NCBI GenBank assembly: GCA_016184365.1
Contig: JACPCW010000086.1
Span: forward strand, 1 to 42,964
DNA: 42,964 nucleotides
DNA from: Candidatus Rokuibacteriota bacterium
GTDB lineage: Bacteria; Methylomirabilota; Methylomirabilia; Rokubacteriales; CSP1-6
Direction of reading: 5' to 3'
The translations under genes and the position numbers were made by a program. A model generated the notes under the pieces. That model had not been told where the DNA came from, searched no databases, and saw only the letters and a program-made list of their open reading frames with translations. Shown piece after piece: positions 7,508-15,050 of the stretch; positions within the stretch are counted from its first letter, which is position 1, and each line of letters begins with the position of its first letter.

Positions 7508-8677
7508 ATGGACACGCTCAAAACACAGATCGCCGAGGCCGTCGAGCGTCTCGGCGACGAGCTCGACAGCCTCTCCCGCCGCATCCACGACCAGCCCGAG
7601 CTCGGCTTCAAGGAAGTGCAGGCCGCGGCCTGGCTCACCGACTTCCTGTCCGCGAAGGGCTTCAAGGTCGAGCGTGGCGTCGCGGGCATGGAGACCGCGT
7701 TCGTCGGCACGATCGAGACGGGCGAGGGACCGACGATCGCGATCATGTGCGAATACGACGCCCTGCCCGGCATCGGGCATGCGTGCGGCCACAACGTCAT
7801 CGCCGCGTCCGGCGCCGGCGCGGGCGCGGCGCTCGCCACGGTGAAGGACCGGCTGCCGAAAGGCCGCATCCTCGTCGTGGGCACGCCGGCCGAGGAGGGC
7901 GGCGGCGGCAAGATCCGGCTGATCGACGGCGGCGTGTTCACCGGCGTCGACGCCGCGATGATGGTGCACGGGTGGGACGCGTGGATCGGGCATCAGGACC
8001 TGCTCGGCATCGTGCGGATGACGTTCGAGTTCACCGGCAAGTCCGCGCACGCCTCCGCCGACCCGTGGGCCGGCGTGAACGCGCTGGATGCCGTCATCCA
8101 GACGTTCAACAACGTCAGCATGCTGCGCCAGCAGGTGCGGCCGTCGTCGCGCATTCACGGCATCGTGACGCACGGCGGATCGGCCCCGAACATCATCCCG
8201 GAGTTCGCCGCCGCGATGTTCTACGTGCGCGCGGCGGAGCTCGAGTACCTCGCCGCGCTGAAGACGCGCGTGATCGCGTGCGCCGAGGCGGCCGCGACGG
8301 CGACCGGCACGACGCTCACGGTCGCGCAGCTCGAAGCGGCGTACGAGCCGCTCAGGCGGAACGACGCGCTCCTCGACACGTTCCGCGCGAACTGGCGCAC
8401 GCTCGGCGTGGAGGAGTCCGAGCCTCCCAGAGATCGGTACGGCTCGTCCGACGTGGGCAACGTCAGCCAGGTGGTGCCGACGATCCAGCCCCTCGTGAAG
8501 ATCGCGCGCGACGGAACGCCGATCCACTCGCGCGCCTTCGAGAGCGAGGCGGTGACGCCGCTCGCGCGACGAGGGCTGCTCGTTGCGGCCACGAGCATGG
8601 CGATGACGACGGCCGACCTGCTCGGCGATCGCGCGCTGCTCGGCCGCATCCGGCAGGAGTTCACGTCCCGCACGTAG
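7508..8677 (+). CDS. M20 family metallo-amidohydrolase (AbgB/M20D-like)
   Basis: A 389-residue zinc-type hydrolase that would cleave an amide bond in a small acylated amino acid or peptide. The metal region is clear: YDALPGIGHACGHN (residues 83-96), the catalytic/metal Glu pair at 129-130 (GTPAEEGGGGK), and MMVHGWDAW around His154. The dimerisation insert follows (TFEFTGKSAHASADPWAGVNALDA). The start is supported by AAGGAG about 6 nt upstream. The wording of the motifs is closest to the M20D group that includes p-aminobenzoyl-glutamate hydrolase subunit B, but the substrate is not certain. SodC follows after 26 bp with its own ribosome binding site, so they may be co-transcribed. Confidence 0.92.
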   Translation: MDTLKTQIAEAVERLGDELDSLSRRIHDQPELGFKEVQAAAWLTDFLSAKGFKVERGVAGMETAFVGTIETGEGPTIAIMCEYDALPGIGHACGHNVIAASGAGAGAALATVKDRLPKGRILVVGTPAEEGGGGKIRLIDGGVFTGVDAAMMVHGWDAWIGHQDLLGIVRMTFEFTGKSAHASADPWAGVNALDAVIQTFNNVSMLRQQVRPSSRIHGIVTHGGSAPNIIPEFAAAMFYVRAAELEYLAALKTRVIACAEAAATATGTTLTVAQLEAAYEPLRRNDALLDTFRANWRTLGVEESEPPRDRYGSSDVGNVSQVVPTIQPLVKIARDGTPIHSRAFESEAVTPLARRGLLVAATSMAMTTADLLGDRALLGRIRQEFTSRT

Positions 8678-8703
8678 GGCGATCGGGCGAAGGAGACGAC
8701 GAC

Positions 8704-9252
8704 ATGCACGCACACCGTTCGACGATTTCGCGCGCAACGTGTGCGATCGCCGCGCTCGTCTTCGCGGGCTGCGCCGGGCTGACGCAGCCCGCGTCGGGGC
8801 CCGTCACGGCGACGGCGGAGCTCCGGAATGCCCAGGGGCAGCCCGTGGGCAACGCCACCCTGTCCGAAGTCGGCGGCGGCGTGCGCGTCATCGTCGAGGC
8901 GCGGCGACTGCCGCCCGGCGTGAAGGGCGTGCACATCCACGCCGTCGGCAAGTGCGATCCGCCCGAGTTCACGACGGCGGGCGGGCACTTCAACCCGACG
9001 AACAAGAAGCACGGTCTCGAGAGCCCCGACGGTCCGCACGCGGGCGACCTGCCGAACATCACGATCGCCGCCGACGGCAACGGACGCCTCGAGTCGATGA
9101 ACGAGCGCATCACGCTCGGCAGCGGCGGCAACTCGCTGCTCGATGCCGACGGCAGCGCGGTCGTGATTCACGCCGCGCCCGACGATTTCAAGACCGATCC
9201 CACCGGCAACAGCGGTGGCCGCATCGCGTGCGGCGTCGTGATTAAAAGATAG
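8704..9252 (+). CDS. sodC: Cu-Zn superoxide dismutase lipoprotein
   Basis: A 182-residue periplasmic superoxide dismutase. A lipoprotein signal (LVFAGC) places the acylated Cys at 23, so the enzyme is probably membrane-anchored. The metal ligands are all present: His77 and His79 (HIHAVG), His95, His103, His112, Asp115 and His156. Cys84 and Cys176 can form the conserved disulfide. It would turn superoxide into peroxide and oxygen outside the cytoplasm. A GAAGGAG ribosome binding site lies 9 nt before the ATG. It ends 21 bp from the convergent citrate synthase gene. Length and motifs match the bacterial SodC family well. Confidence 0.96.
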   Translation: MHAHRSTISRATCAIAALVFAGCAGLTQPASGPVTATAELRNAQGQPVGNATLSEVGGGVRVIVEARRLPPGVKGVHIHAVGKCDPPEFTTAGGHFNPTNKKHGLESPDGPHAGDLPNITIAADGNGRLESMNERITLGSGGNSLLDADGSAVVIHAAPDDFKTDPTGNSGGRIACGVVIKR

Positions 9253-9273
9253 GCGCGGGCGCTCGGAACGCTT

Positions 9274-10431
9274 TTAGACCGTGACGGCGAACGTCCGCGG
9301 CGGTGAACCGACGTAGTCCGCCCGCGGCCGGATGAGCCGGTTGTCCGCGTACTGCTCGAGTGCGTGCGCGCACCAGCCGGCGACGCGACCGATCGCGAAG
9401 ATCGACGTACAGAGGTCGGGCGCGATGCCGAGCGCGTCGTACACCACCGCCGAGAAGAAGTCGACGTTCACCGGCAGCCCCGTCCGCGCTTTGACCGCCG
9501 CGTAGACGCGCTCGGCCACCTCGAACAGGCGCTCGCGACCGGTCGCGGCCGCCATGCTCTGCGCGAGACCGCGGAGCACGCGGGCGCGCGCGTCATCCAC
9601 CCGGTAGACGCGGTGACCGAACCCCGGCATGCGCGCGCGCGGATCCGCGCGCTCGGCGCGCGACAGCCCCGCCCGCACGTCGAGCCGATCGGCGACGAAC
9701 GCTTCGGCGCGAGCGGGATCCTCGATCTCGCGCAGCATCGCGAGCACGTCGTCGTTCGCGCCGCCGTGCCGCGGGCCCTTCAGCGTGGCGATGGCGGCGA
9801 CGATCGCGGCGTGCAGATCGGCGAGCGTCGCGACGGCGACGCGCGCGGCGAACGTCGAGGCGTTGAGCTCGTGATCCGCGTGCAGCGTGAGGACGACGTC
9901 CAGGACCCGCGCGACGTCGGGCGTCGGCTCGCGGCCCTCCAGCAGGGACAGCACGTACGCGGCGTGGCCGAGGTCGGTGCGCGCGGGGACCGGCTCGCGC
10001 CCCGTCCGGATCCGGTGCCAGGCGCCGACGGTCTCGGGCACGAGCGTCATGAGCCGGCACGCCTTTCGGAGATTCGCGTCTCGATCCGACGCGCGCGCAT
10101 CGGGATCGTGCGCCGCAGCGGCCGAGATGCCGGTCCGCAGCGCGTCGAGCGGGTGGCAGTCGCGCGGCAGCGTCCGGAGGGCCGCGAACACTTCGGCGGG
10201 CAGCCCGCGCGTGGCGGCAAGCCGCGCGCGAAACGCCGCCGCCGCATCCGGGTCCGGGGCTTCGCCGAACCAGAGCAGCGCGGTCGCCTCCTCGAACGCG
10301 AGCCGCTCGACCACGTCGGCGATCTCGTAGCCGCGGTAGTAGAGCCGGCCGGCGCCGCCGTCGACGGCGGTGATCGCGGATCGCGCGGCGATGACGTCTT
10401 CGAGTCCAGCCTTCCAGGTCGTGTCGTCCAT
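9274..10431 (-). CDS. Citrate synthase (or 2-methylcitrate synthase)
   Basis: A 385-residue enzyme condensing oxaloacetate with acetyl-CoA (or propionyl-CoA). Catalytic residues are visible: His222 in GPRHGGAND, His273 in MPGFGHRVYR and Asp324 in NVDFFSAVVY, matching the His/His/Asp set of the family. His184/His187 in LTLHADHELNAST are also conserved. The ATG at 10431 is chosen for GGGAGG 6 nt upstream; the longer frame to 10512 runs through the AT-rich control region. It is divergent from a small HTH gene whose sequence resembles the DNA-binding domain fused to some citrate synthases. The sequence does not separate citrate from methylcitrate synthase. Confidence 0.93.
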   Translation of the reverse strand: MDDTTWKAGLEDVIAARSAITAVDGGAGRLYYRGYEIADVVERLAFEEATALLWFGEAPDPDAAAAFRARLAATRGLPAEVFAALRTLPRDCHPLDALRTGISAAAAHDPDARASDRDANLRKACRLMTLVPETVGAWHRIRTGREPVPARTDLGHAAYVLSLLEGREPTPDVARVLDVVLTLHADHELNASTFAARVAVATLADLHAAIVAAIATLKGPRHGGANDDVLAMLREIEDPARAEAFVADRLDVRAGLSRAERADPRARMPGFGHRVYRVDDARARVLRGLAQSMAAATGRERLFEVAERVYAAVKARTGLPVNVDFFSAVVYDALGIAPDLCTSIFAIGRVAGWCAHALEQYADNRLIRPRADYVGSPPRTFAVTV

Positions 10432-10472
10432 GTCGGCCTCCCGGCGCCCCGGACGGCGCCATGTCGTTACCT

Positions 10473-10485
10473 TCATGATACATGA
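10473..10485. promoter_or_regulatory. TCATG-N3-CATGA inverted repeat in the citrate synthase/HTH control region
   Basis: TCATG-ATA-CATGA is a 13-bp inverted repeat in a strikingly AT-rich patch (about 10473-10501) of an otherwise GC-rich window. TATATT (plus) and TATAAA (minus) can be read just beside it as -10-like elements. It is a likely operator for the divergent HTH protein, acting on the citrate synthase gene. Confidence 0.45.
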
Positions 10486-10557
10486 TTTATATTGATTAAA
10501 CATGACGGACACTGACGAGCATGGACCGGCGGCGGCCTCGGCTGCTACCGTGAGGCG

Positions 10558-10824
10558 ATGGTGGTGATCGACGGCGACGAGTTCCTGACGGTCGGCGAGG
10601 CGGCGCGGCTGATGGGCGTGAAGCCCGCGACGCTCTACGCCTACGTGAGCCGCGGCGTGCTCCGCAGCTATCGGCAGGGCATCAAGCGCGCGCGGCTCTA
10701 CCGGCGGGCGGAGATCGAGGCGCTGCTGCGCGTCGAGCCGAGCGAGGCCGTGCGTCGCGGCCGGCCGCGTCGCGGCGAGCGGCTCGAGGACATTCCGCTC
10801 GCGGAGTCCTGGATCAGAGACTAA
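10558..10824 (+). CDS. Small MerR/excisionase-type helix-turn-helix DNA-binding protein
   Basis: An 88-residue protein made of one winged HTH domain: FLTVGEAARLMGVKPATLYAYVSRG (residues 9-33), then a basic wing and YRRAEIEALL. The tail (residues 60-88) is charged and ends LAESWIRD. It closely resembles, from memory, the DNA-binding domain found fused to the N-terminus of some citrate synthase family proteins. Here it is a separate gene, divergent from the citrate synthase gene with 126 bp between the starts. It is inferred to regulate that gene and itself. The ribosome binding site is weak (GAGG close to the ATG). Confidence 0.85.
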   Translation: MVVIDGDEFLTVGEAARLMGVKPATLYAYVSRGVLRSYRQGIKRARLYRRAEIEALLRVEPSEAVRRGRPRRGERLEDIPLAESWIRD

Positions 10825-10830
10825 CCGGGT

Positions 10831-10904
10831 CGAGGAGCGTCGCGGGTGTCCCGCGACGCTTCCGAGCGCTGGGGGGTCTGGGGGGCCATATCGGGGCCCC
10901 CCAG
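10831..10904. repeat. Two-hairpin dispersed repeat, copy 1
   Basis: A 74-bp element between convergent genes. Hairpin A is a 10-bp stem with a TGT loop (10837-10846 with 10850-10859). Hairpin B is a 10-bp G-run/C-run stem (10878-10887 with 10895-10904) with a 7-nt loop. The linker reads TTCCGAGCGCT followed by G-rich sequence. A second copy, inverted, is at 19771-19841. Differences between copies are compensatory in hairpin A, and hairpin B changes length on both sides equally. It may also end transcription of both flanking genes. Confidence 0.85.
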
Positions 10905-10908
10905 CTGG

Positions 10909-11319
10909 TCAGTCGCCCGCGCGCGCGTACGTCAGCGTGTGGTGCGTCAGCAGCGTGCCGTCGGCACGGACGCACTCGGCCACGCCGTAGATCAGCTGCC
11001 GACCCGCCTTCACCACACGCGCCGTGCACGTGAACGCCTCGCGGCGCGCGGCGCGCAGAAACGCCGTCTTGAGATCGACGGTCACCCACGCCCCGTCGCC
11101 GTCGAGGCGCGCCGCGATCGCGAGCCACGTCGCGGCGTCGGCGGCGGCCATGAACACCGGCCCGCTCACGACGCCACCGGGGCGCTCGAACTCATCGCGG
11201 AACGGCGCCTCGATCGTGCAGACGCCGTCGCCGAGCGCGCCGACGCGGAACTGGTAATACGCGTTGAAGGCGGCCGAAGCGAGCAGCTGCTCGATCGCCT
11301 CGCGGGCGACGGCGGTCAC
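10909..11319 (-). CDS. PaaI-type hotdog-fold thioesterase
   Basis: A 136-residue hotdog protein of the PaaI/YdiI type, likely hydrolysing an acyl-CoA thioester. The core helix and strand PGGVVSGPVFMAAADAATWLA and the following TVDLKTAFLRAARREAF are typical, the first resembling the GGxxxxxxDxA motif region. The GTG at 11319 overlaps the stop of the DinB-family gene as GTGA (11316-11319), so the two are translationally coupled; a longer upstream frame is antisense to nothing real and is rejected. It is the last gene of a leftward TetR-DinB-thioesterase operon and ends 5 bp before repeat copy 1. The substrate is unknown. Confidence 0.87.
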   Translation of the reverse strand: MTAVAREAIEQLLASAAFNAYYQFRVGALGDGVCTIEAPFRDEFERPGGVVSGPVFMAAADAATWLAIAARLDGDGAWVTVDLKTAFLRAARREAFTCTARVVKAGRQLIYGVAECVRADGTLLTHHTLTYARAGD

Positions 11320-11894
11320 CGGCGCGGAACCGCGAGCGCCGCGCGCACCTGCTTCAGGTGGTCGATCGTGTGGAGCCGCCACGACACCATCGCATACGCC
11401 TTCCAGTCGAGCGCCTCGATCCATTCGATCGGCCCGGCGCCATCCCCGCGCCGGGCGCTGAAGACCATCACGACCGGCGCGCGCGTGTCGGTGCCGAGGT
11501 CGTCGGGCGCCGCATCGAGCGCGGCGAGGACGTCGGCGTGCAGCTCGTCGAGCTGGCGCAGCAGCCACGGCCACGGCCGCAGCAGCGGCGCCTTCGACGT
11601 GAGGCTCGCGGGGATCGGCGGCCCGGGCGGCACCTGGCGCGCGAGCAGGCAGCGCAGCTCGTCGACGCCGGGCCGGTACGTCTCCACGAGGTGATCGACG
11701 ACCTCCTGAGCGGACCATTCCCCGTCGCGCGGCCGCTGCGTCACCCGCTCCACCGGCGCCGCGCGCAGCAGCGTCGTCAATGACTCGCACGCCTCGCGCA
11801 CGCTGGCGCGGATCGCCTCCGCCGGCGCCTCCGTGCCCCGCGTTCTGAGGTACTCGCGAGCCCGGGCCTGCACCTCGATCGCCGACTGATCCAT
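11316..11894 (-). CDS. DinB-superfamily (four-helix, metal-binding type) protein
   Basis: A 192-residue helical protein of the DinB/maleylpyruvate-isomerase-like superfamily. Visible features are the family motif RPRDGEWSAQEVVDHLVETY (His in the first long helix) and the later helix WRLHTIDHLKQVR, whose H-x3-H pair supplies two more metal ligands. Members include thiol-dependent isomerases/transferases and damage-inducible proteins of unknown function, so the reaction cannot be named. The start overlaps the TetR stop by one base (TGATG), with GGAGGGAG just upstream. Its stop overlaps the thioesterase start. It is probably controlled by the TetR protein of the same operon. Confidence 0.82.
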   Translation of the reverse strand: MDQSAIEVQARAREYLRTRGTEAPAEAIRASVREACESLTTLLRAAPVERVTQRPRDGEWSAQEVVDHLVETYRPGVDELRCLLARQVPPGPPIPASLTSKAPLLRPWPWLLRQLDELHADVLAALDAAPDDLGTDTRAPVVMVFSARRGDGAGPIEWIEALDWKAYAMVSWRLHTIDHLKQVRAALAVPRR

Positions 11895-12490
11895 CACGTG
11901 CTCCCTCCTCCGGGCGCCAGATACCGTGCGACCACCGCATCGACGAGCCGCGCGGCGCGCGCCGCCGGCATCGCGTCGGGCTCGAATGTCAGCTGCAGCG
12001 AGACGCCGTCGACCAGCGCCAGGATCACCGCCGCCGCGTCGGCCGGACGAACCTGACGGAAGATCCTCGCCCGGATCCCCTCCTGCACCACCGCGCCCAG
12101 CGCCGCCCGCGCCCGCGCATAGACCGCGGCGTTGATGGCGCGGAGGCGCTTGTCGTGCGGCATCTCGCCCCAGAACTCGATGAAGACCACCCACACTTCG
12201 CGCTGCTGCACCGCGACGTCGAGGCACGCACGCACCACGGCGGCCAGGCGCGCGCGCGGCTCGCGCGAGCCGCGCGCCTGGGCCACCGCGACGCGGCGGT
12301 TCAGGTCGGCGGCGACGGTCTCGAGCGCGGCGGCCAGGATGTCGCGCTTGTCGCGGAAGTAGTAGTGGAGGATGCCCTGGCTGACGCCGGCCTCGCGCGC
12401 GACCTTCTTCATCGTCAGCCGCGCGTAGCCGTCCTGCGCGAGGCAGCGAATCGTCGCGCGGACGATCTGGGCGCGACGGACGGGCGGCAT
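11894..12490 (-). CDS. TetR-family transcriptional regulator
   Basis: A 198-residue one-component repressor. The N-terminal HTH covers about residues 5-52: [20 protein letters not shown], then [28 protein letters not shown], with the signature YYF-x-K recognition end. The C-terminal ligand-binding half is alpha-helical, with [20 protein letters not shown]; its wording is closest to the BetI-like group. It is the first gene of the leftward operon with the DinB-family protein and thioesterase. An inverted repeat 64 bp upstream (12554-12567) is a candidate operator for autoregulation. The ligand is unknown. Confidence 0.92.
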   Translation of the reverse strand: MPPVRRAQIVRATIRCLAQDGYARLTMKKVAREAGVSQGILHYYFRDKRDILAAALETVAADLNRRVAVAQARGSREPRARLAAVVRACLDVAVQQREVWVVFIEFWGEMPHDKRLRAINAAVYARARAALGAVVQEGIRARIFRQVRPADAAAVILALVDGVSLQLTFEPDAMPAARAARLVDAVVARYLAPGGGST

Positions 12491-12553
12491 GCCGACTTTC
12501 GGGCTCAGGCGGTCTCCCGGGTGGCGCGGCCGGGTCGGCCGGCGCCTTTCTTG

Positions 12554-12567
12554 ATTGGCCGACCAAT
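12554..12567. promoter_or_regulatory. Candidate TetR operator
   Basis: ATTGG-CCGA-CCAAT is a 14-bp inverted repeat in a short AT-richer patch upstream of the tetR start. Half-sites of this kind with a short spacer are common for TetR-family dimers. It is inferred to control the tetR-dinB-thioesterase operon. Confidence 0.45.
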
Positions 12568-12624
12568 TATCATCGCGGAGCGGACCGATCGCAAGCGGCC
12601 GGGCCGGGGACTAGCGGCGCGGTC

Positions 12625-14229
12625 TCAGGGCGAGCTCGTCGCGGCGCGGCGACGCTCGGCGGCGCGCTCGGCCTGGAGCCGCTCGAGCTCGACCTCGGAG
12701 TGGTCGGCGAACGTGATGGCGTCGGCGATGGCGCGATGCCCGGCGCGCTCGGCGATCAGCCGGTGCATCGACTGGCACACGCGGCGGTACGCCGGGTGCC
12801 CCTGCGGCGCCGTGCGCAGCTCGATGACGTGCATCGCTTCGCGCGCATTCATGTCCATGTAGAAGCGCACGCGGTACGCCATCGGCACCGCGTACGAGGC
12901 CGCGTCGACGAATCCGACCGCGGCGATGTCGTCGTGCAGCGCTGCGGCATCGTCCATGACGCGACGCCAGTCATCGCCCGCGCCGGCGTCGGCGATCGCC
13001 TCGGCCATGACGTAGCCGTGACGCGGTGTCAGCCGCTGCCACTCGAGCGTCAGCAGCCGATGCCGCTGGAGATCGCGGAACGCCCCGTAGTCCGTCAGCA
13101 CGTCGAACCGGTAGGCCGTCCGCTCGAAGGCGCGGCCGGGACGGTGCCGCCGATTGCCGCGCTTGCCGACGTAGCCGCGCAGGATCGCGGCGCGCTCGTC
13201 GTGCGTCATGCGGCGTGCGACCGCGAGGAGCTGATCGTCCGGCAGCGACGACACGGCGTAGAGCGCCGCCGCGACCACTTTGACCTCGCCGTCCGGATCG
13301 AAGTCCGCGAGCGTCACTTCGTCGCGCGGCTCGGCCGCCTCGTTCGCCAGCAGCGTCGCGGCCATCCGTTGCGACTCTTCGCGGGTCCCGGCGAGATACG
13401 CGGACCACGCGGCGCCCCGGTCGGGAAGGTCGACGCGCCGGAGGAACGCGGGGATCACCTTGCGAAGCTCCACGAGCATCAGGTCCGCGTACGCGCGGAC
13501 CTCCATGAGCGGATGCGCGCGCATGCGCAGCAGCAGCTGCTCGTACGCCTGACCCGTCGCGTAGATCCCGACGTTCGACGTCGTCGCTGCGGGCAGCAAT
13601 CCGCGCAGCGTATCGAGCGCCTTCGCGCGGATGCTCGTGCGCCACGCCGACTCGCTTTCGCCCGTGCCCATCGGATACCGGGTGGCGTAGAAGTCGTGAA
13701 GGCGCGGCAGCCAGGCGCGGTACGTGTCGAACGTCGCGTCGAGCGTCGCGACGTAGCGCGCGCGCAGATCGCCGTCGAGCTCCGCGGGCACGTGATACCG
13801 GTACCGCCCGGCGGGCCGGTCGTCGTACGGGATGTAGCGCGTCGACTGCTCGAGATACGCCATGAGGCGGCCCCACTCGAGCACCTTCGTGAGAACGTTC
13901 GACGCGCCTTCGCACGCGAGGTGCACGCCGCCGAGCTGCGCGACCGAATCGTCGCCGTACTCGAAGAAGACGCGCTCGTAGAGCTTCTCGGCGCGCGTGG
14001 TGTCGAACGCCGTCGGCGCCGGGCCCCAGAGCGTTCCGGTCGCGAGGAATTCGTCGAGGAACAACCGGCGGAGCGATTTCGGAGACCTGGAGTACCGCGC
14101 GAACAGCGCCCCCTTGACGACTTCCGGCAGGTTGACGAGCGCGAAGACCGGCCCGTCGAGGTCGGTGAAGTAGGGGGCCAGGAGATCGCGCTCGGCGGGC
14201 GTGAACTCTTCCGCCATCGAGGTCGGCAT
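12625..14229 (-). CDS. Tandem ThyX-like (FAD-dependent thymidylate synthase family) protein
   Basis: A 534-residue protein, about twice the length of ordinary ThyX, with two ThyX-like halves. The N-terminal half has the HEGVSV-like region rewritten and EQSTRYI at 127-133. This corresponds to the second part of the RHRxxSxNEqSxRY motif, but the preceding RHR is absent ([14 protein letters not shown]). The C-terminal half has [18 protein letters not shown] at 389-406, keeping RHR but losing the Ser/EQS part, and then [24 protein letters not shown], the family's flavin/dUMP-binding end. ThyX makes dTMP from dUMP with methylene-THF, FAD and NADPH. Whether this version is active is uncertain. Start 14229 or 14217; neither has a clear ribosome binding site. 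Confidence 0.85.
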   Translation of the reverse strand: MPTSMAEEFTPAERDLLAPYFTDLDGPVFALVNLPEVVKGALFARYSRSPKSLRRLFLDEFLATGTLWGPAPTAFDTTRAEKLYERVFFEYGDDSVAQLGGVHLACEGASNVLTKVLEWGRLMAYLEQSTRYIPYDDRPAGRYRYHVPAELDGDLRARYVATLDATFDTYRAWLPRLHDFYATRYPMGTGESESAWRTSIRAKALDTLRGLLPAATTSNVGIYATGQAYEQLLLRMRAHPLMEVRAYADLMLVELRKVIPAFLRRVDLPDRGAAWSAYLAGTREESQRMAATLLANEAAEPRDEVTLADFDPDGEVKVVAAALYAVSSLPDDQLLAVARRMTHDERAAILRGYVGKRGNRRHRPGRAFERTAYRFDVLTDYGAFRDLQRHRLLTLEWQRLTPRHGYVMAEAIADAGAGDDWRRVMDDAAALHDDIAAVGFVDAASYAVPMAYRVRFYMDMNAREAMHVIELRTAPQGHPAYRRVCQSMHRLIAERAGHRAIADAITFADHSEVELERLQAERAAERRRAATSSP

Positions 14230-14253
14230 GTTAGCAGACGTCGTGGAGGGGCG

Positions 14254-14270
14254 TCCCGGGTTCCCCGGGA
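14254..14270. terminator. Hairpin just after the cupin stop codon
   Basis: A 7-bp stem (14254-14260 with 14264-14270) with a TTC loop abuts the cupin stop on the minus strand. Its core is the same as the hairpin A core of repeat copy 2 (CCCGGGGAACCCGGG), but the rest of the repeat is missing. It is a candidate terminator. Confidence 0.35.
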
Positions 14271-14639
14271 TCAGCTCTTGCGCATGTACGCCGGCGTGCC
14301 CGAGCCCGGCAGGAAGTCCTCGCGCGGCGGCGCGAAGACGTCGATCAGCTCCGCATCCTCGGGGAACCACGCTTCGTGCTCGACGCCGCCGGGAATCACG
14401 CCCACGTCGCCGGCGCGGCATTCGCGCGTGTCGCTCCCGATGCGGAGACGCATCGTGCCTTTGAACATGACGAACATCTGCTCGTGCGGGTGCCGGTGCG
14501 CCTCGGCGTGGACGCCGGCCTTCATCGACCACCAGACGATCATTTCCTTGTCGCCGACGAGAATCCTCCTGGTGATCTTGTCGGTGACTTTTTCCTCGGG
14601 CAGGTCTCGGAGCGCGTGGAAGCCGGTCATCACAGGCAT
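14271..14639 (-). CDS. Cupin-domain protein
   Basis: A 122-residue single-domain cupin. Motif 1 is clear: His48, His50, His52 and Glu53 (HRHPHEQ) with the closing Gly61. Motif 2 is [15 protein letters not shown] with His88. These residues would bind one divalent metal in a small beta barrel. An AGGAGGATC ribosome binding site fixes the ATG at 14639. It reads leftwards with a 41-bp gap to the tandem ThyX gene, interrupted by a hairpin. Small cupins of this kind often act as dioxygenases, isomerases or ligand sensors, so no function is assigned. Confidence 0.88.
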   Translation of the reverse strand: MPVMTGFHALRDLPEEKVTDKITRRILVGDKEMIVWWSMKAGVHAEAHRHPHEQMFVMFKGTMRLRIGSDTRECRAGDVGVIPGGVEHEAWFPEDAELIDVFAPPREDFLPGSGTPAYMRKS

Positions 14640-14688
14640 GGCGATCCTCCTCCTCGGGCGCGCACACCGTAATCACGGCCACCAGAAG

Positions 14689-14949
14689 GTGTCAACCACG
14701 CCCCACCGCCAGGCGATCGCGTTTCGTCCCGAGGTCGCCATCGTCGACATCGGCCTGCCCGACATGGACGGCTACGAGGTCGCGCGGCGACTACGAGCGG
14801 AAGTCGGGAGCGAGATCTATCTGGTCGCGCTCACCGGCTACGGTCAGCCCGAGGACCGGCGGCGCGCGATGGAGAGCGGCTTCGACGCGCACCTCGTGAA
14901 GCCCATCGAGCCCGACCGCTTCCTGCACGTGCTCAAGCGCGGCGACTAG
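14689..14949 (+). pseudogene. Remnant of a response-regulator receiver domain
   Basis: This open stretch encodes the last two thirds of a CheY-like receiver: [20 protein letters not shown] with the phospho-acceptor Asp, [19 protein letters not shown] with the Thr, and AHLVKPIEP with the Lys. The first 35-40 residues, including the acidic pair that binds Mg2+, are missing. Upstream, the same frame runs into antisense of the cupin gene, and no start codon has a ribosome binding site. The wording is typical of the receiver at the C-terminus of hybrid histidine kinases, so this is probably a decayed end of such a gene. Confidence 0.6.
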
Positions 14950-15006
14950 TCGCGCGCGCCCGGCGCCTACCGCACCGTGCCGCGCGCGGCGACGGGCCGC
15001 GTACAT

Positions 15007-15020
15007 TATGATCCTATGAT
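15007..15020 (+). promoter_or_regulatory. Two TATGAT -10-like elements before the second LLM gene
   Basis: TATGAT occurs at 15007-15012 and again at 15015-15020, 30-45 bp ahead of the ATG at 15051, in a local AT-richer patch. No good -35 is visible. This is a possible promoter. Confidence 0.3.
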
Positions 15021-15050
15021 GCTTGACCGAACGGGCTGCGCGGGCGCGGC

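Noticed and set aside
7442..8737. Extended minus-strand frame upstream of the first LLM gene
   Set aside because: It is antisense to the M20 hydrolase, which has full catalytic motifs; the extension has no family character.
9253..9273. Intrinsic terminator between sodC and the citrate synthase gene
   Set aside because: The plus strand has a short CTTTT run, but no stem longer than about 4 bp could be found before it.
10501..10557. ATG at 10502 or 10521 as an earlier start of the HTH gene
   Set aside because: They are in other frames or lack the HTH continuation; the HTH frame begins naturally at 10558.
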